A stretch of DNA of 62,418 nucleotides. Origin: Mucilaginibacter sp. OK098 (GTDB taxonomy: Bacteria; Bacteroidota; Bacteroidia; Sphingobacteriales; Sphingobacteriaceae). The notes under the pieces are model-generated. The model saw only the letters and a list, made by a program, of their open reading frames with translations, did not search any database and was not told the origin of the DNA. Below, in pieces: positions 44,621-54,569 of this stretch (position 1 is its first letter; each line of letters opens with the position of its first letter). The stretch lies in assembly GCF_900142915.1 (NCBI RefSeq), contig NZ_FRCM01000003.1:1-62418 (forward strand). The letters run 5' to 3'. Position numbers and translations under genes: made by a program.

Positions 44621-45142
44621 TTATTTCGCTTTATCATAGCTCTTCGGGTCAATTGCTGCAGGCGACCAATCTTTAAAAAAACCCATTACCTTTTCTTTAC
44701 TGTGCCCCTTGCCTTCTTCCAGGTAGCTTGAGTTTTCGGTATTAAGCCTGTTTCCCTTATCATCAAGCACTACAAATACCGGGAATCCAAAACGCTGCGG
44801 ATAGCCAAGTTCAGCCAGTAGTTTATCGTTCGTGTTTTCTTTGCTGTAATTTACGTGTACAATAACATAATTATCGCGCACATATTTATTAAGATCAGGA
44901 TCACGGGTAACCAGGTCGTTAAAGCGGATGCACCAGATACACCAGTTACCGCCAATTTGAAGTAATACATTTTTATGCTCGGCAGATGCCTTTTTTACCG
45001 CATTGACAATATCAGACTTGGCATCAGCTTCAGGATGATATAGTTTAGCAGTGTCGGTTAGTTTAACAGGAGTGGCTGCGGTCTGTGCTTTTACGCCAAA
45101 ACCTATTATGATAAATGATGCAATAAATAATAGCTTTTTCAT
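44621..45142 (-). CDS. Periplasmic thioredoxin-like protein
   Basis: The ATG at 45142 is preferred to an earlier one at 45199, since it opens the signal peptide MKKLLFIASFIIIGFGVKAQ. The product is about 173 residues. The thioredoxin fold carries the active-site motif NWCIWCIRFNDL (C-I-W-C, about 74-77) in place of the common CGPC, and a cis-Pro in RFGFPVFVVLDDKG. The C-W-C pattern resembles thioredoxin_7/DUF255-type proteins. It probably reduces or isomerises disulfides outside the cytoplasm. It is divergent from nrdJ across a 350-base gap. Confidence 0.85.
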   Translation of the reverse strand: MKKLLFIASFIIIGFGVKAQTAATPVKLTDTAKLYHPEADAKSDIVNAVKKASAEHKNVLLQIGGNWCIWCIRFNDLVTRDPDLNKYVRDNYVIVHVNYSKENTNDKLLAELGYPQRFGFPVFVVLDDKGNRLNTENSSYLEEGKGHSKEKVMGFFKDWSPAAIDPKSYDKAK

Positions 45143-45495
45143 ATTTAGTATGTTAGTGTTATGATCTACTAAATTCTGCAATTTTAATGATTTGCACAAG
45201 GCGGGCTAATTTGATTTGTCTCAGCATATCATTTTATGAATTTCACCTCCCCTCGTCTCGCTATTCGGATGGATTTGGGCGAATGCGATTCTCCCCTGCC
45301 GTTGCTAAAAAACACTTTTCAACACAATTAATATACTGTGAACTAACTATTTGGCATTAATTGCGCTGTAGAGAGGCCCTTGTTCACACTGTGTGGAAAA
45401 CTCTGAATTGAATTCCATTGCCATGTATATGTAGCTTTACGTAAAACCCCTTGAGTTTTTTTAACGGCTATTCTGCTTACTACACATGTACTGAT
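45143..45495. promoter_or_regulatory. Divergent upstream region of thioredoxin-like gene and nrdJ
   Basis: This 353-base gap has no gene. A weak candidate nrdJ promoter on the plus strand is ttg (45408-45410), 21 bases, then tagcttta (45432-45439). A short inverted repeat cacac-t-gtgtg lies near 45387-45397. I looked for a cobalamin riboswitch, which would suit a B12-dependent enzyme, and did not recognise its conserved elements, nor a NrdR box. Confidence 0.35.
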
Positions 45496-48400
45496 ATGGG
45501 AGACGACATCTACAAAAAAACAACCACCGAAAACAACAAAGGATTAAAAGTTGAAAGGCATTTCACTAAAGAAGGGATCAGCGTTTTTGACTTGTTTAAA
45601 TATGAAAAACGCTCATCGGTAATCCGCAATCCATCAGGCGACGCCGTATTTGAAATGAACGATGTGGAAGTACCTGCTACATGGAGCCAGGTTGCTACTG
45701 ATATATTGGCGCAAAAATATTTTAGAAAGGCCGGTGTACCATTACCTGACGGCACCACGGGATCTGAAAAAAGCATTAAACAGGTTGCCAACCGCATGGC
45801 TAAATGCTGGAAAGAATGGGGCGTGCGCTACGGCTATTTTGCCACCCCGGCCGATGCTGAGATCTTTTATGATGAAATAGTTTATACCATTACCGGGCAG
45901 CTGGCCGCACCAAACTCGCCGCAATGGTTCAATACAGGGCTGCACAACTCATACGGTATAACCGGAAAACCACAGGGACATTATTATGTTGACCCCATAA
46001 CGGAAGAACTGAGCAAATCAACTTCTGCTTATGAGCGCCCGCAGCCGCATGCCTGCTTTATTCTTTCTGTAGATGATGATCTGGTGAACGAGGGTGGTAT
46101 TATGGATCTGTGGGTACGTGAAGCTAGGATCTTTAAATACGGATCGGGTGTTGGCACCAATTATTCAAAGATCAGGGGCGATAACGAAAAGCTTTCGGGT
46201 GGTGGTTACTCATCTGGATTAATGTCGTTCTTAAAGATAGGCGACAGGGCCGCCGGCGCCATTAAATCAGGCGGAACTACCCGCCGGGCCGCTAAAATGG
46301 TTTGCCTGGACCTGGATCATCCCGAAATAGAAGGCTTTGTAAACTGGAAGGTTGAAGAAGAAAAGAAAGTAGCCGCATTGATTGCTGCCGGATATTCGTC
46401 TGATTATGAAGGCGAGGCTTATAAAACGGTATCCGGGCAAAACTCAAACAACTCGGTGCGCATTCCTAACAGCTTTTTTAAGGCATTAAAAGATGGCAAG
46501 CCCTGGGATTTAACCAGTAGGATGACAGGCAAAGCCATAAAATCAATCTCATCACAAAAATTATGGGACGATATTGCCTTTGCAGCCTGGGCATGTGCTG
46601 ATCCGGGCGTACAGTTTGATAGTACCATAAACGAATGGCATACCTGCCCCGAAGGTGGACGGATCAATGCATCTAACCCATGTTCGGAATATATGTTTTT
46701 GGATAATACTGCCTGCAACCTGGCATCCATCAACCTGGCACATTTTTTTGATACCCAAACACGCATTTTTGATGTAAAGGGCTTTGAACATGCCTGCCGC
46801 ATCTGGACCATAGTATTAGAGATCTCCGTACTAATGGCTCAGTTCCCATCTAAGGAAGTTGCACAATTATCGTATGATTACCGCACATTGGGTCTTGGTT
46901 ATGCTAACCTTGGTTCGGCATTAATGGTAAACGGGATTCCTTATGATAGCAGCAAGGCCCGCGCAATAGGTGGCGCAATCACCGCTATTATGACGGGTAC
47001 GGCCTATGCAACCTCAGCCGAGATGGCGAGAGAGCTGGGCACGTTCAGTCGCTATAATGACAATAAAGAACACATGCTGCGCGTAATGCGCAACCACCGC
47101 TACGCGGCCTATAACTCTACAGGCAATTATGAAGGACTTGAGATTGCCCCTCCGGGAATTGAGCAGGCTGATTGTCCCGATTATCTTTTATCTGCCGCCT
47201 GTAACGCCTGGGACAAGGCCGTTGAAATGGGTGAGCAATACGGCTATCGCAACGCACAAACTACTGTTATTGCCCCAACAGGTACAATAGGCTTAGTAAT
47301 GGATTGCGACACTACCGGTATTGAGCCAGATTTTGCATTGGTGAAATTTAAAAAACTATCGGGCGGTGGTTACTTCAAGATCATTAACCAGGCAGTGCCC
47401 GAAGCTTTGAGCAATTTGGGCTATGCTGAGCATGAGGTTACCGCCATTGTAAATTATGCAAAAGGCGCAGCTACTTTAAAAGGCGCTCCGTATATTAATA
47501 TAGACAGTTTAAAAGCAAAAGGCTTTACTGATGATGAGCTGGAGAAACTGGATAAAGGCCTGATGGCTGCATTTGAGATTGGCTTTGCATTTAATATATG
47601 GACGATGGGTGAAGACTGTTTTAAACGTCTTGGTTTTAAGCCCGAACAGTACAATGCACCTGATTTTAATGTATTAAGAGCATTAGGCTTTAGTCGCAAA
47701 GAAATTGCCGAAGCTAACGAATACGTCTGCGGTACCATGACCATTGAGGGGGCACCTTATTTAAAACAAGAACATTACCCCATATTTGATTGCGCAAACA
47801 AATGCGGTGCAAAAGGCGAGCGCTATATCCACTCGCACGGGCATATAAAAATGATGGCAGCAGCACAGCCGTTCCTGTCAGGAGCTATTTCAAAAACCAT
47901 CAACCTGCCCAATGAGGCTAATGTTGACGAGATAAAAGATTGTTACGAGCTCTCATGGAAATTAGGTTTAAAAGCTAATGCCCTCTATCGCGATGGCTGT
48001 AAATTATCGCAGCCGCTATCAACCAAATCAGATACCAAAGAGGAGAAAGAAGCGGTAAGTGATGAAAAGCTGGATACCGTTGAAGAGGTTTTGGGCGAGG
48101 CTGCCAATGTGAAGTTAAGCGATTTAACCAGCGAGCAGGTGATAGAAGCGGCTATGGCCATAATGGAAAAATCAAAAGACACCAACTTTATGCGCCAGCT
48201 CTCGAGGGTGGTGCAAAAGAAAAGCCTGCCGTTTAAACGCAGGGGCTATACGCAAAAAGCAAGTATTGACGGGCAAACAGTGTTTGTGCGTACCGGTGAG
48301 TATGAAGATGGCACTTTGGGCGAAATCTTTGTGGATATGCACAAAGAGGGTGCCACCTTCCGCTCGCTGATGAACTGCTTTGCCATTGCCGTTTCGGTTG

Positions 48401-48825
48401 GCCTGCAATATGGTGTGCCGTTGGAGGAATATGTAGAGAAATTCACCTTTACCCGTTTTGAGCCTGCAGGTATGGTGGTTGGCCATGCCAATATAAAAAG
48501 CGCAACAAGCATAATCGATTATATTTTCCGGATGCTGGGATATGAATATCAGAATCGCACCGACCTTGTTCACGTAATAACGGAACAAAACGGCGTGATC
48601 GGTAACCCGCAAATGGACAACAGCGATTTTAATACGGATGAAAGCAATGTTTATCAGCCAGTGACAAGTGGTAATAACAGCAATATTAAAAAACAGTATA
48701 GTGTTGATTTGAGCATGGGCGTACAAAGCGATGCCCCGGCCTGCAACACCTGCGGACATACTACTATCCGATCAGGTACCTGTTATAAATGTTTAAATTG
48801 CGGTAATTCGATGGGATGCTCATGA
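45496..48825 (+). CDS. nrdJ: Adenosylcobalamin-dependent (class II) ribonucleotide reductase
   Basis: The ATG at 45496 is preferred over a TTG at 45451. The product is about 1109 residues. The catalytic 10-stranded barrel region includes FKYGSGVGTNYSKIRG, NPCSEYMFLDNTACNLASINL (Cys and Glu of the radical site) and QTTVIAPTGTIGLVMDCDTTGIEPD. The C-terminal part (about 900-1109) contains FVRTGEYEDGTLGEIFVDMHKEGA and a Cys-rich tail CNTCGHTTIRSG / CYKCLNCGNSMGCS that probably re-reduces the active site and binds zinc. It makes deoxyribonucleotides with vitamin B12 as radical source, independent of oxygen. The electron donor may be a thioredoxin; the divergent neighbour is exported, so it is not the direct partner. 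Confidence 0.94.
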   Translation: MGDDIYKKTTTENNKGLKVERHFTKEGISVFDLFKYEKRSSVIRNPSGDAVFEMNDVEVPATWSQVATDILAQKYFRKAGVPLPDGTTGSEKSIKQVANRMAKCWKEWGVRYGYFATPADAEIFYDEIVYTITGQLAAPNSPQWFNTGLHNSYGITGKPQGHYYVDPITEELSKSTSAYERPQPHACFILSVDDDLVNEGGIMDLWVREARIFKYGSGVGTNYSKIRGDNEKLSGGGYSSGLMSFLKIGDRAAGAIKSGGTTRRAAKMVCLDLDHPEIEGFVNWKVEEEKKVAALIAAGYSSDYEGEAYKTVSGQNSNNSVRIPNSFFKALKDGKPWDLTSRMTGKAIKSISSQKLWDDIAFAAWACADPGVQFDSTINEWHTCPEGGRINASNPCSEYMFLDNTACNLASINLAHFFDTQTRIFDVKGFEHACRIWTIVLEISVLMAQFPSKEVAQLSYDYRTLGLGYANLGSALMVNGIPYDSSKARAIGGAITAIMTGTAYATSAEMARELGTFSRYNDNKEHMLRVMRNHRYAAYNSTGNYEGLEIAPPGIEQADCPDYLLSAACNAWDKAVEMGEQYGYRNAQTTVIAPTGTIGLVMDCDTTGIEPDFALVKFKKLSGGGYFKIINQAVPEALSNLGYAEHEVTAIVNYAKGAATLKGAPYINIDSLKAKGFTDDELEKLDKGLMAAFEIGFAFNIWTMGEDCFKRLGFKPEQYNAPDFNVLRALGFSRKEIAEANEYVCGTMTIEGAPYLKQEHYPIFDCANKCGAKGERYIHSHGHIKMMAAAQPFLSGAISKTINLPNEANVDEIKDCYELSWKLGLKANALYRDGCKLSQPLSTKSDTKEEKEAVSDEKLDTVEEVLGEAANVKLSDLTSEQVIEAAMAIMEKSKDTNFMRQLSRVVQKKSLPFKRRGYTQKASIDGQTVFVRTGEYEDGTLGEIFVDMHKEGATFRSLMNCFAIAVSVGLQYGVPLEEYVEKFTFTRFEPAGMVVGHANIKSATSIIDYIFRMLGYEYQNRTDLVHVITEQNGVIGNPQMDNSDFNTDESNVYQPVTSGNNSNIKKQYSVDLSMGVQSDAPACNTCGHTTIRSGTCYKCLNCGNSMGCS

Positions 48826-48826
48826 G

Positions 48827-48876
48827 GAGAGGTGAAAGCGAAAAGGTAAAAGGCGAAAGGTAAAGAAGCGAAAGGC
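48827..48876. repeat. Tandem word repeat after nrdJ (no mirror arm)
   Basis: The words ggtgaaagcgaaaa, ggtaaaaggcgaaa and ggtaaagaagcgaaa follow each other directly after the nrdJ stop. A fragment of another word (caatgactaatgacggatgacc) comes next. Unlike other copies in the window, no complementary arm is present. Confidence 0.7.
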
Positions 48877-48951
48877 AATGACTAATGACGGATGACCACT
48901 CACCTTCTAAAACAGGCGTTTTGTGTTCAGTTTTATAGTTTAATTTTAGTT

Positions 48952-48982
48952 AGCCCCGGAGTAGTTTACCGGGGCTTTTTTT
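48952..48982 (+). terminator. Intrinsic terminator of nrdJ
   Basis: A stem of 8 bp (agccccgg / ccggggct, 48952-48959 and 48969-48976) is followed by a run of seven T on the plus strand. Confidence 0.88.
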
Positions 48983-49088
48983 GTGGTTCACCAGGGTATT
49001 CTGATGGCTCTTGTTAAATAATGTTAATGTTATTACAGTTAAGCAGTTATACACTAATTTTAGTACATCAATACTTAAATCACAACTT

Positions 49089-51482
49089 ATGCTGCAAAAC
49101 TACTTTATTATAGCCTGGCGGAACCTTTGGAAAAACAAGGGGTTCTCCATCATTAACATTTTAGGCCTTTCGGTAGGCATTGCATTTACTTTGCTGATAG
49201 GCGCCTATGTTTGGGGGGAGCTGCAGGTAAACCAATCTCTTAAAAACGCTGGTAACCAATATATTTTACAGAGCAGATGGAAAGATCCAAATCTCGGCTT
49301 TGAGTTGGGCACCATAGCACAGCTACCTAAAACATTAAAGGAGCTTTATCCAACGCTGGTTGCCAATTACTACCATTGGGATGGTGTTACCAGCAATGTA
49401 TCAAAGGGTGATAAACATTTCCGAGAAGGCATCCAGATAGGCGATAGTACCCTGTTAAATATGTATGGTTTTGCTTTGCAGCGTGGCAATGCCGCAACTG
49501 CATTAGTTGATCCTTTTTCGGCTGTAATTACTGAACCGCTGGCTATAAAATATTTTGGCAGCACCGACGTAGTTGGGCAAACGCTTACTATTGAAAATTT
49601 TTCAGGCTCAAAACATGATTTTACTATTTCAGGTGTATTGAAAAACATCCCCCGAAATTCTGTAACCAACGTAAACGAAAACAACAACCGCATCTTCCTG
49701 CCTGAAAAGGCCTCTTTATTTTTAGGCCGTAACATGCAGGGCTGGAACAATACTAACCTGGTTGGCTACATCGAACTACAGAAAGGCGTAACCCCAAAGC
49801 AACTGGAACAGCCCATACGCCATTTAATAAAAGAAAATTCATCACAACAAATAAACGATAACCTAACACCTTACCTGGTACCGCTAAAAACTTACTATCG
49901 TGGCGGCGTAAAGCAAATGCTGTACACGCTGTCGCTCATTGCGTTTTTTATTTTGCTGATGGCGGTTATCAACTTTGTAAACATCTGCATAGGGAGGTCA
50001 TCATCGCGGATGAAAGAAATGGGCATCCGCAAGGTTTTAGGCGGATTAAGAAAACAACTTATCTGGCAGTTTTTAATAGAATCAACTTTGTTAGTATTAA
50101 TGGCAACGCTGATAGCCCTGGTATTATACTTGTTTGGTCGCCCATATTTAAGCGATGTTTTGGGCAAAGAGATAACAGGCTTATTTGCCTTCCCATTGTA
50201 TTTTTATTTTATCCCGTTTGTATTCGCCCTGTTTGTAGGTTTACTGGCTGGTATTTACCCGGCGCTGGTGTTATCAGCCCTAAAATCAGTCGACTCGTTA
50301 AAAGGCAAGTTAGCTTCCATTAAGGAGGGTGTATTGTTCCGCAAAACACTGGTTACCTTTCAGTTTGGCATGGCGGCCCTGGTTTTTATCAGCGCTATCA
50401 TCATCTCGCAGCAGGTCGACTTGTTTTTCAGCAAAGACCTTGGCTTCAAAAAGGATTATGTGGTTTATGCGCAGCTGCCCAGAGATTGGTCCAAAAAGGG
50501 GGTACAAAAGCTGGAAAGTATTCGCTACCAGATATCGCAGATGCCCGGGGTTAGTAGTGTGGCCTTATCATGGGAGATCCCTGATGGGGGCAATGGCGGC
50601 CCGGTACAGTTATATAACCAGGGTACTGACCCAAAAAAGGCGGTAACCATGCAGGGACTTAGCGCAGATAATCAATATGCATTAACTTATAATATCCCGT
50701 TAAAGGCCGGATCATTTTTCACCCCGTCATATACCGCCAGCGACTCTGCAAAAATTGTTATAAACGAAACTGCATCAAAAGCGCTTGGTTATAAAAACCC
50801 TAATGATGCTATAGGCAAACAGGTTAATTTGGCAGGCGTAACATCACTCTTCACCATTTGCGGCGTAACTAATGATTTTCATTTCGATTCGATGCACGAA
50901 ACCATTAAGCCGCTTACTTTTTTAAATGTAAACTACACCGTTTATTATCGCTTTTTCTCCTTTAAACTAAAGCCCGGTGATCCTCAAAAAAGTATAACCG
51001 CCTTACAGCAAAAATGGAGTACTTTATTACCGGATGCACCTTTTGAATATCATTTTGTGGATGATGCCCTAACACATCTTTACCAAACCGAGATCCAGCT
51101 AAAAAAGGCATCATACATAGCAGGATTACTGTCAATTGTTATTGTATTGCTTGGCGTTTTGGGCCTGATCTCATTAAGCATTCAAAAACGGACGAGGGAG
51201 ATAGGCATCCGCAAAGTGCTGGGGGCATCCGTGCCAGGCATAATCAATCTTTTTTTGAAGGAGTTTTTGGGGATAGTTTTTATAGCGGGGATAATATCAT
51301 GTCCGCTGGCATATTTAATTATGCATAACTGGCTTAATGGCTATGCTTACCGTATATCAATTACCGGCTACCCGTTTATGTTATCAATTTTACTGTTAAC
51401 CATATTAACCGTTATATTAATAACACTGCAAACCATTAGAGCAGCAATAAGTAACCCGGTAAAAAGCTTGAGGACGGAATAG
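49089..51482 (+). CDS. FtsX/MacB-type ABC transporter permease
   Basis: The ATG at 49089 begins the family-typical MLQNYFIIAWRNLWKNKGFS; a TTG at 49011 is upstream but adds an unlikely extension. The product is about 797 residues with eight predicted membrane segments: one at about 20-42, periplasmic MacB-like domain (about 60-255), three segments at about 265-400, one at about 420-445, a second periplasmic domain, then three at about 680-790. Two GIRKVLG motifs mark the repeated FtsX domains (about 320 and 715). The matching ATPase is not adjacent. The family exports lipoproteins, peptides or drugs, or transmits mechanical signals; the cargo is unknown. Confidence 0.88.
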   Translation: MLQNYFIIAWRNLWKNKGFSIINILGLSVGIAFTLLIGAYVWGELQVNQSLKNAGNQYILQSRWKDPNLGFELGTIAQLPKTLKELYPTLVANYYHWDGVTSNVSKGDKHFREGIQIGDSTLLNMYGFALQRGNAATALVDPFSAVITEPLAIKYFGSTDVVGQTLTIENFSGSKHDFTISGVLKNIPRNSVTNVNENNNRIFLPEKASLFLGRNMQGWNNTNLVGYIELQKGVTPKQLEQPIRHLIKENSSQQINDNLTPYLVPLKTYYRGGVKQMLYTLSLIAFFILLMAVINFVNICIGRSSSRMKEMGIRKVLGGLRKQLIWQFLIESTLLVLMATLIALVLYLFGRPYLSDVLGKEITGLFAFPLYFYFIPFVFALFVGLLAGIYPALVLSALKSVDSLKGKLASIKEGVLFRKTLVTFQFGMAALVFISAIIISQQVDLFFSKDLGFKKDYVVYAQLPRDWSKKGVQKLESIRYQISQMPGVSSVALSWEIPDGGNGGPVQLYNQGTDPKKAVTMQGLSADNQYALTYNIPLKAGSFFTPSYTASDSAKIVINETASKALGYKNPNDAIGKQVNLAGVTSLFTICGVTNDFHFDSMHETIKPLTFLNVNYTVYYRFFSFKLKPGDPQKSITALQQKWSTLLPDAPFEYHFVDDALTHLYQTEIQLKKASYIAGLLSIVIVLLGVLGLISLSIQKRTREIGIRKVLGASVPGIINLFLKEFLGIVFIAGIISCPLAYLIMHNWLNGYAYRISITGYPFMLSILLLTILTVILITLQTIRAAISNPVKSLRTE

Positions 51483-51567
51483 CCCCAGCTTTTAAAGAGC
51501 GCTTTTGAGTTAAAACGCAATGTTATCACCACTTTTATAATCCGTTTAAACATCAGCAAAAACCAAA

Positions 51568-51592
51568 CAAAAAACCCCGGCGGTTGCCGGGG
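51568..51592 (-). terminator. Intrinsic terminator of the His-rich protein gene
   Basis: A 7-bp stem (ccccggc / gccgggg, loop ggtt, 51575-51592) is followed on the minus strand by a run of T. It also lies in the end region of the opposing permease gene. Confidence 0.85.
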
Positions 51593-51616
51593 CTCTTCAT
51601 TTAACTTGTAGTTAGA

Positions 51617-52180
51617 TTACTGGTCATGCCCATGACCTTTGTCACCATGACCCTTGTCGCCATGATCACCACCATCATGTCCGTGGCCTCTGTCACCATG
51701 ATCTCCTCCTTCATCTCCACGGCCTCTTCCACCGCGGTCGCCACGCTGGCCATAATGATTTCCATTATCATGCCAATGGTTACGGTAACGATCATCGCGG
51801 CTTTCACGAATTATCGCCTGGTCCCTGCGGCCTCTGTAGCCGGCATATCTTTCACGGTAAACATTGTTACGTTCCCACGGGTTACGCTCATTTATTACTG
51901 CTTTATAACCGTGATACCTGTCATAATTGCTGTATCGTGCGGGTAAATAAGTGCGGTGTACCCATACATTATTCTCATAATAAACATAACGGTGAGCCGG
52001 CACATCATAATATGCGTTAATATCGGGCATGTAATAATAATCGGCATGGTCATACCCTACCGGGCCCCAATCCGGCTGACTGCCAATGTTTATTCCTAAA
52101 CTAACACTTACCTGTGCATTGGCTATTTTGATTGACAAGCAGCTAAATATTATTGCTGCTATAAAAATTAACTTTTTCAT
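51617..52180 (-). CDS. Exported protein with Gly/His/Asp-rich tail
   Basis: This 187-residue protein has a signal peptide (residues 1-22, ending IANA). The middle is rich in Tyr and Arg (YYYMPDINAYYDVPAHRYVYY, NVWVHRTYLPARYSNYDRYHGYK), a pattern common in small secreted Bacteroidota proteins. The last 45 residues are low-complexity repeats of GDHGD, GHGHDGGDHGD and GHGDKGHGHD, with many His that could bind zinc, nickel or copper. The function is unknown; a metal-binding or envelope-stress role is inference. It is a single gene with its own terminator. Confidence 0.7.
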   Translation of the reverse strand: MKKLIFIAAIIFSCLSIKIANAQVSVSLGINIGSQPDWGPVGYDHADYYYMPDINAYYDVPAHRYVYYENNVWVHRTYLPARYSNYDRYHGYKAVINERNPWERNNVYRERYAGYRGRRDQAIIRESRDDRYRNHWHDNGNHYGQRGDRGGRGRGDEGGDHGDRGHGHDGGDHGDKGHGDKGHGHDQ

Positions 52181-52311
52181 AATAATAACATTGTTTGAAT
52201 GATAGACAATATTTACCGCGAATAGTTTAGTTTATTTTTAATATATGATAATAAGTGACTGTATAGCAGGGGGATTGGTTGAGAAAAAGGGGGCTTATTA
52301 AGAAAGAAAAC

Positions 52312-52344
52312 AAACTTACGAAGTTTTAAAAGCTTCGTAAGTTT
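52312..52344. repeat. Palindromic repeat, copy 2 (acttacgaagtttt family)
   Basis: A 33-base near-perfect palindrome, aaacttacgaagtttt and its mirror, starts 9 bases beyond the stop of the protease gene at 52354. See copies at 29834 and 57131. Confidence 0.85.
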
Positions 52345-52353
52345 TACCGGGGA

Positions 52354-54102
52354 TTATTGGTCGTCAGGATCCGCATCGGCAATTTTTTTAGCGGCCATAG
52401 CCAATACTGGTTTGCCTATCACTTTGTAATTGCCTTCGCCTTTAAGGATCTGGGCCATCATATCTTTATCCTGCATCACCTTTACAGCCTGGGCAAGCTC
52501 TTTATCATATTTAAAGTTAGCCTCATAACGGCCTTTTTCAAAATAGAAACGCCCGGCTATTTCGTTTTCAAGCACCTGCTTTATTTCGTCTTTATGCAAC
52601 TGCAGATCATTCTTTTTGCTGGCGACCATTTTGGCTTTCAAGGCGTCATATTCTGTTTGGATCTCACCAAACTGCTTCTCTTTAGTAGCCTCGGTTTTCA
52701 GGCTGGCCAATACTTTTTCTGATGCGGTATTGTAGCTGTAGTTCTTACCATCCAAAAATTTCACAAAATCAGCATAATCGGCATCGGTAAAAGTAAACTT
52801 TTTACTATTGTCTATGCTCGTATGTGTATTACGGTAACGGTTGGCAAAATCAAATACAAACAATTTACCTACAAGCGCCTGGGTAACATTGGCAAAGCGC
52901 TCCTGCTTAACAAAAATATCCGGGTAAATCCCGCTTCCATCATAAACTGAACGACCATTTTTGGTTTTAAACTCGTGGATCAATGAATCGGCAACCTTAA
53001 CTACGCTGCCATCATCCTTGCGGTGAGTGTAATCAATCTCCTGGATGCAGCGGCCCGACGGAACGTAATACTTAGCAATGGTAATTTTTACCAAGCTGTT
53101 ATAAGGCAGGTTAAACGTTTGCTGCACCAGGCCTTTGCCATAGCTGCGCTGACCAATAATTATAGCGCGATCCAGGTCCTGTAACGAGCCTGCAACAATC
53201 TCAGATGCCGACGCCGAATGTCCGTTTACCAATACAACCAACGGCAAATTAGGCTCAAGTGGTGCGCTTACCGTGTTATAGGTATAGTTCTTTTCTTTTA
53301 TTTTCCCCTTTTGCGATACCACTTCAACATCTTTTGGTACAAACAGGTTTACAATTTTTACAGCTTCCTGTAAGATGCCGCCGCCGTTTGAACGAAGATC
53401 AAGGATGATGCCGCTGGGATTATTCTTTTTTATGGCAGTAAGCGCATTTGTAACTTCATCGGCAGAGTTTTCTAAAAACTTATCCAGTTTAATATACCCC
53501 ATATTGCCATCAACCATGCCTGAGTAAGATACGTTCGGTTGTTTAATTTCGTCGCGAACCAAATCCTTTTCAACAGGTTTTTCGTCACTTTCACGTTTAA
53601 CAAGCAACTTTATGGTAGCGCCTTTTGCACCTTTAAGCAGCTGGCTCACCTGGTCGTTATTTTTACCATCCAGAGTAATATCATTTATCTTAACCAGCTG
53701 ATCGCCGGGGCGGATGTCAGCCTTTTGGGCAGGGAAGCCCGAAAATATATCAGAAACAAACACTTTTCCGTTCCTTACAAAAATGCCCGCGCCAATGCCG
53801 CCATATTGTGTGCTAACATAGTGCAGCTTATAATCCTCAATTTCCGATTCGGGCACAAATTCAGTGTAAGGATCCAAACCATCAAGCATAGCATCTACGC
53901 CGGTCTTTATCATTTTTGCTGAATTAATATCATCAACGTAGTTAATATTAACCTCTTTGTATACCGATGCAAACACATCCAGATTTTTTGACAGCTGGAA
54001 AAGATCGTCCTTAAAACTCCATGTACACAAAGCCAGCGCCAATATGCCCGCAAAAAACAATTGTCTTTTATATTTATTCACAATCACTTTACCCTTATTC
54101 AT
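52354..54102 (-). CDS. C-terminal processing protease (S41, PDZ)
   Basis: This 582-residue exported protease has an N-terminal membrane anchor or signal (about 10-28). An N-terminal helical region (YVDDINSAKMIKTGVDAMLDGLDPYTEFVP) leads into a PDZ domain (about 90-175, GIGAGIFVRNGKVFVSDIFSGFPAQKADIRPGD). The S41 domain has the catalytic Ser in VLVNGHSASASEIVAGSLQDLDRAI (about 308) and Lys in IIGQRSYGKGLVQQTF (about 333). A C-terminal helical part follows. The family trims the C-termini of periplasmic proteins. A palindromic repeat lies just past the stop. Confidence 0.92.
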   Translation of the reverse strand: MNKGKVIVNKYKRQLFFAGILALALCTWSFKDDLFQLSKNLDVFASVYKEVNINYVDDINSAKMIKTGVDAMLDGLDPYTEFVPESEIEDYKLHYVSTQYGGIGAGIFVRNGKVFVSDIFSGFPAQKADIRPGDQLVKINDITLDGKNNDQVSQLLKGAKGATIKLLVKRESDEKPVEKDLVRDEIKQPNVSYSGMVDGNMGYIKLDKFLENSADEVTNALTAIKKNNPSGIILDLRSNGGGILQEAVKIVNLFVPKDVEVVSQKGKIKEKNYTYNTVSAPLEPNLPLVVLVNGHSASASEIVAGSLQDLDRAIIIGQRSYGKGLVQQTFNLPYNSLVKITIAKYYVPSGRCIQEIDYTHRKDDGSVVKVADSLIHEFKTKNGRSVYDGSGIYPDIFVKQERFANVTQALVGKLFVFDFANRYRNTHTSIDNSKKFTFTDADYADFVKFLDGKNYSYNTASEKVLASLKTEATKEKQFGEIQTEYDALKAKMVASKKNDLQLHKDEIKQVLENEIAGRFYFEKGRYEANFKYDKELAQAVKVMQDKDMMAQILKGEGNYKVIGKPVLAMAAKKIADADPDDQ

Positions 54103-54166
54103 CCTTAAACCTAATTTTAAAATATAAAGCTACAAAAAAGTACAATAGTTTTTATACCCCGCTGTT

Positions 54167-54382
54167 TTACAAACGGTTATTGTCTATATTCACTAACGCT
54201 TTCTTAAGCGTAAATAGTACATACGGTCTATCGCGGTTAACCAGCTGCATCAGTTTACTTATCAGCCCCTCTTCCTGGCCCTCAGAATATTGTAACTGCT
54301 CGTCTGTGAGGTGGTTATATTTACGTTGAATCTTAATTTTAACACGTTCCCACTCTTTATTGGTGATACTGATCTCCGCCAT
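54167..54382 (-). CDS. CsbD-like small stress protein
   Basis: The ATG at 54382 is preferred over one at 54427; it starts MAEISITNKEWERVK and gives about 71 residues. The pattern NKEWERVKIKIQRKYNHLTDEQLQYSEGQEEGLISKLMQL resembles CsbD/YjbJ stress proteins (W..IK..l...y..LTDdDL.y.eG). These are small abundant soluble proteins of unknown function induced by stress. It lies 64 bases upstream of the processing protease in the same direction and may share its transcript. Confidence 0.7.
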   Translation of the reverse strand: MAEISITNKEWERVKIKIQRKYNHLTDEQLQYSEGQEEGLISKLMQLVNRDRPYVLFTLKKALVNIDNNRL

Positions 54383-54569
54383 GATTAATTTTATTTTCAA
54401 CAAAAATATAAAAATAGAACGTGCCAACCACTACTATTTTGGCAAGGCTATTGTTAAGACAATGTAATTATTTATTCAATTAAACGTTTGGTAAATTAAT
54501 TATGAAAAACAACGGGGCCATGCATACTACCTATGCCGGCTCCAAAACCATCAAACTAAATTAAAATTT

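Noticed and set aside
45200..45495. Cobalamin riboswitch or NrdR box before nrdJ
   Set aside because: I could not find the conserved B12-box or a 16-base NrdR palindrome; only a short cacac-t-gtgtg repeat is present.
48172..48759. 195-residue minus-strand frame inside nrdJ
   Set aside because: It has no family features and is opposite the conserved C-terminal part of the reductase.
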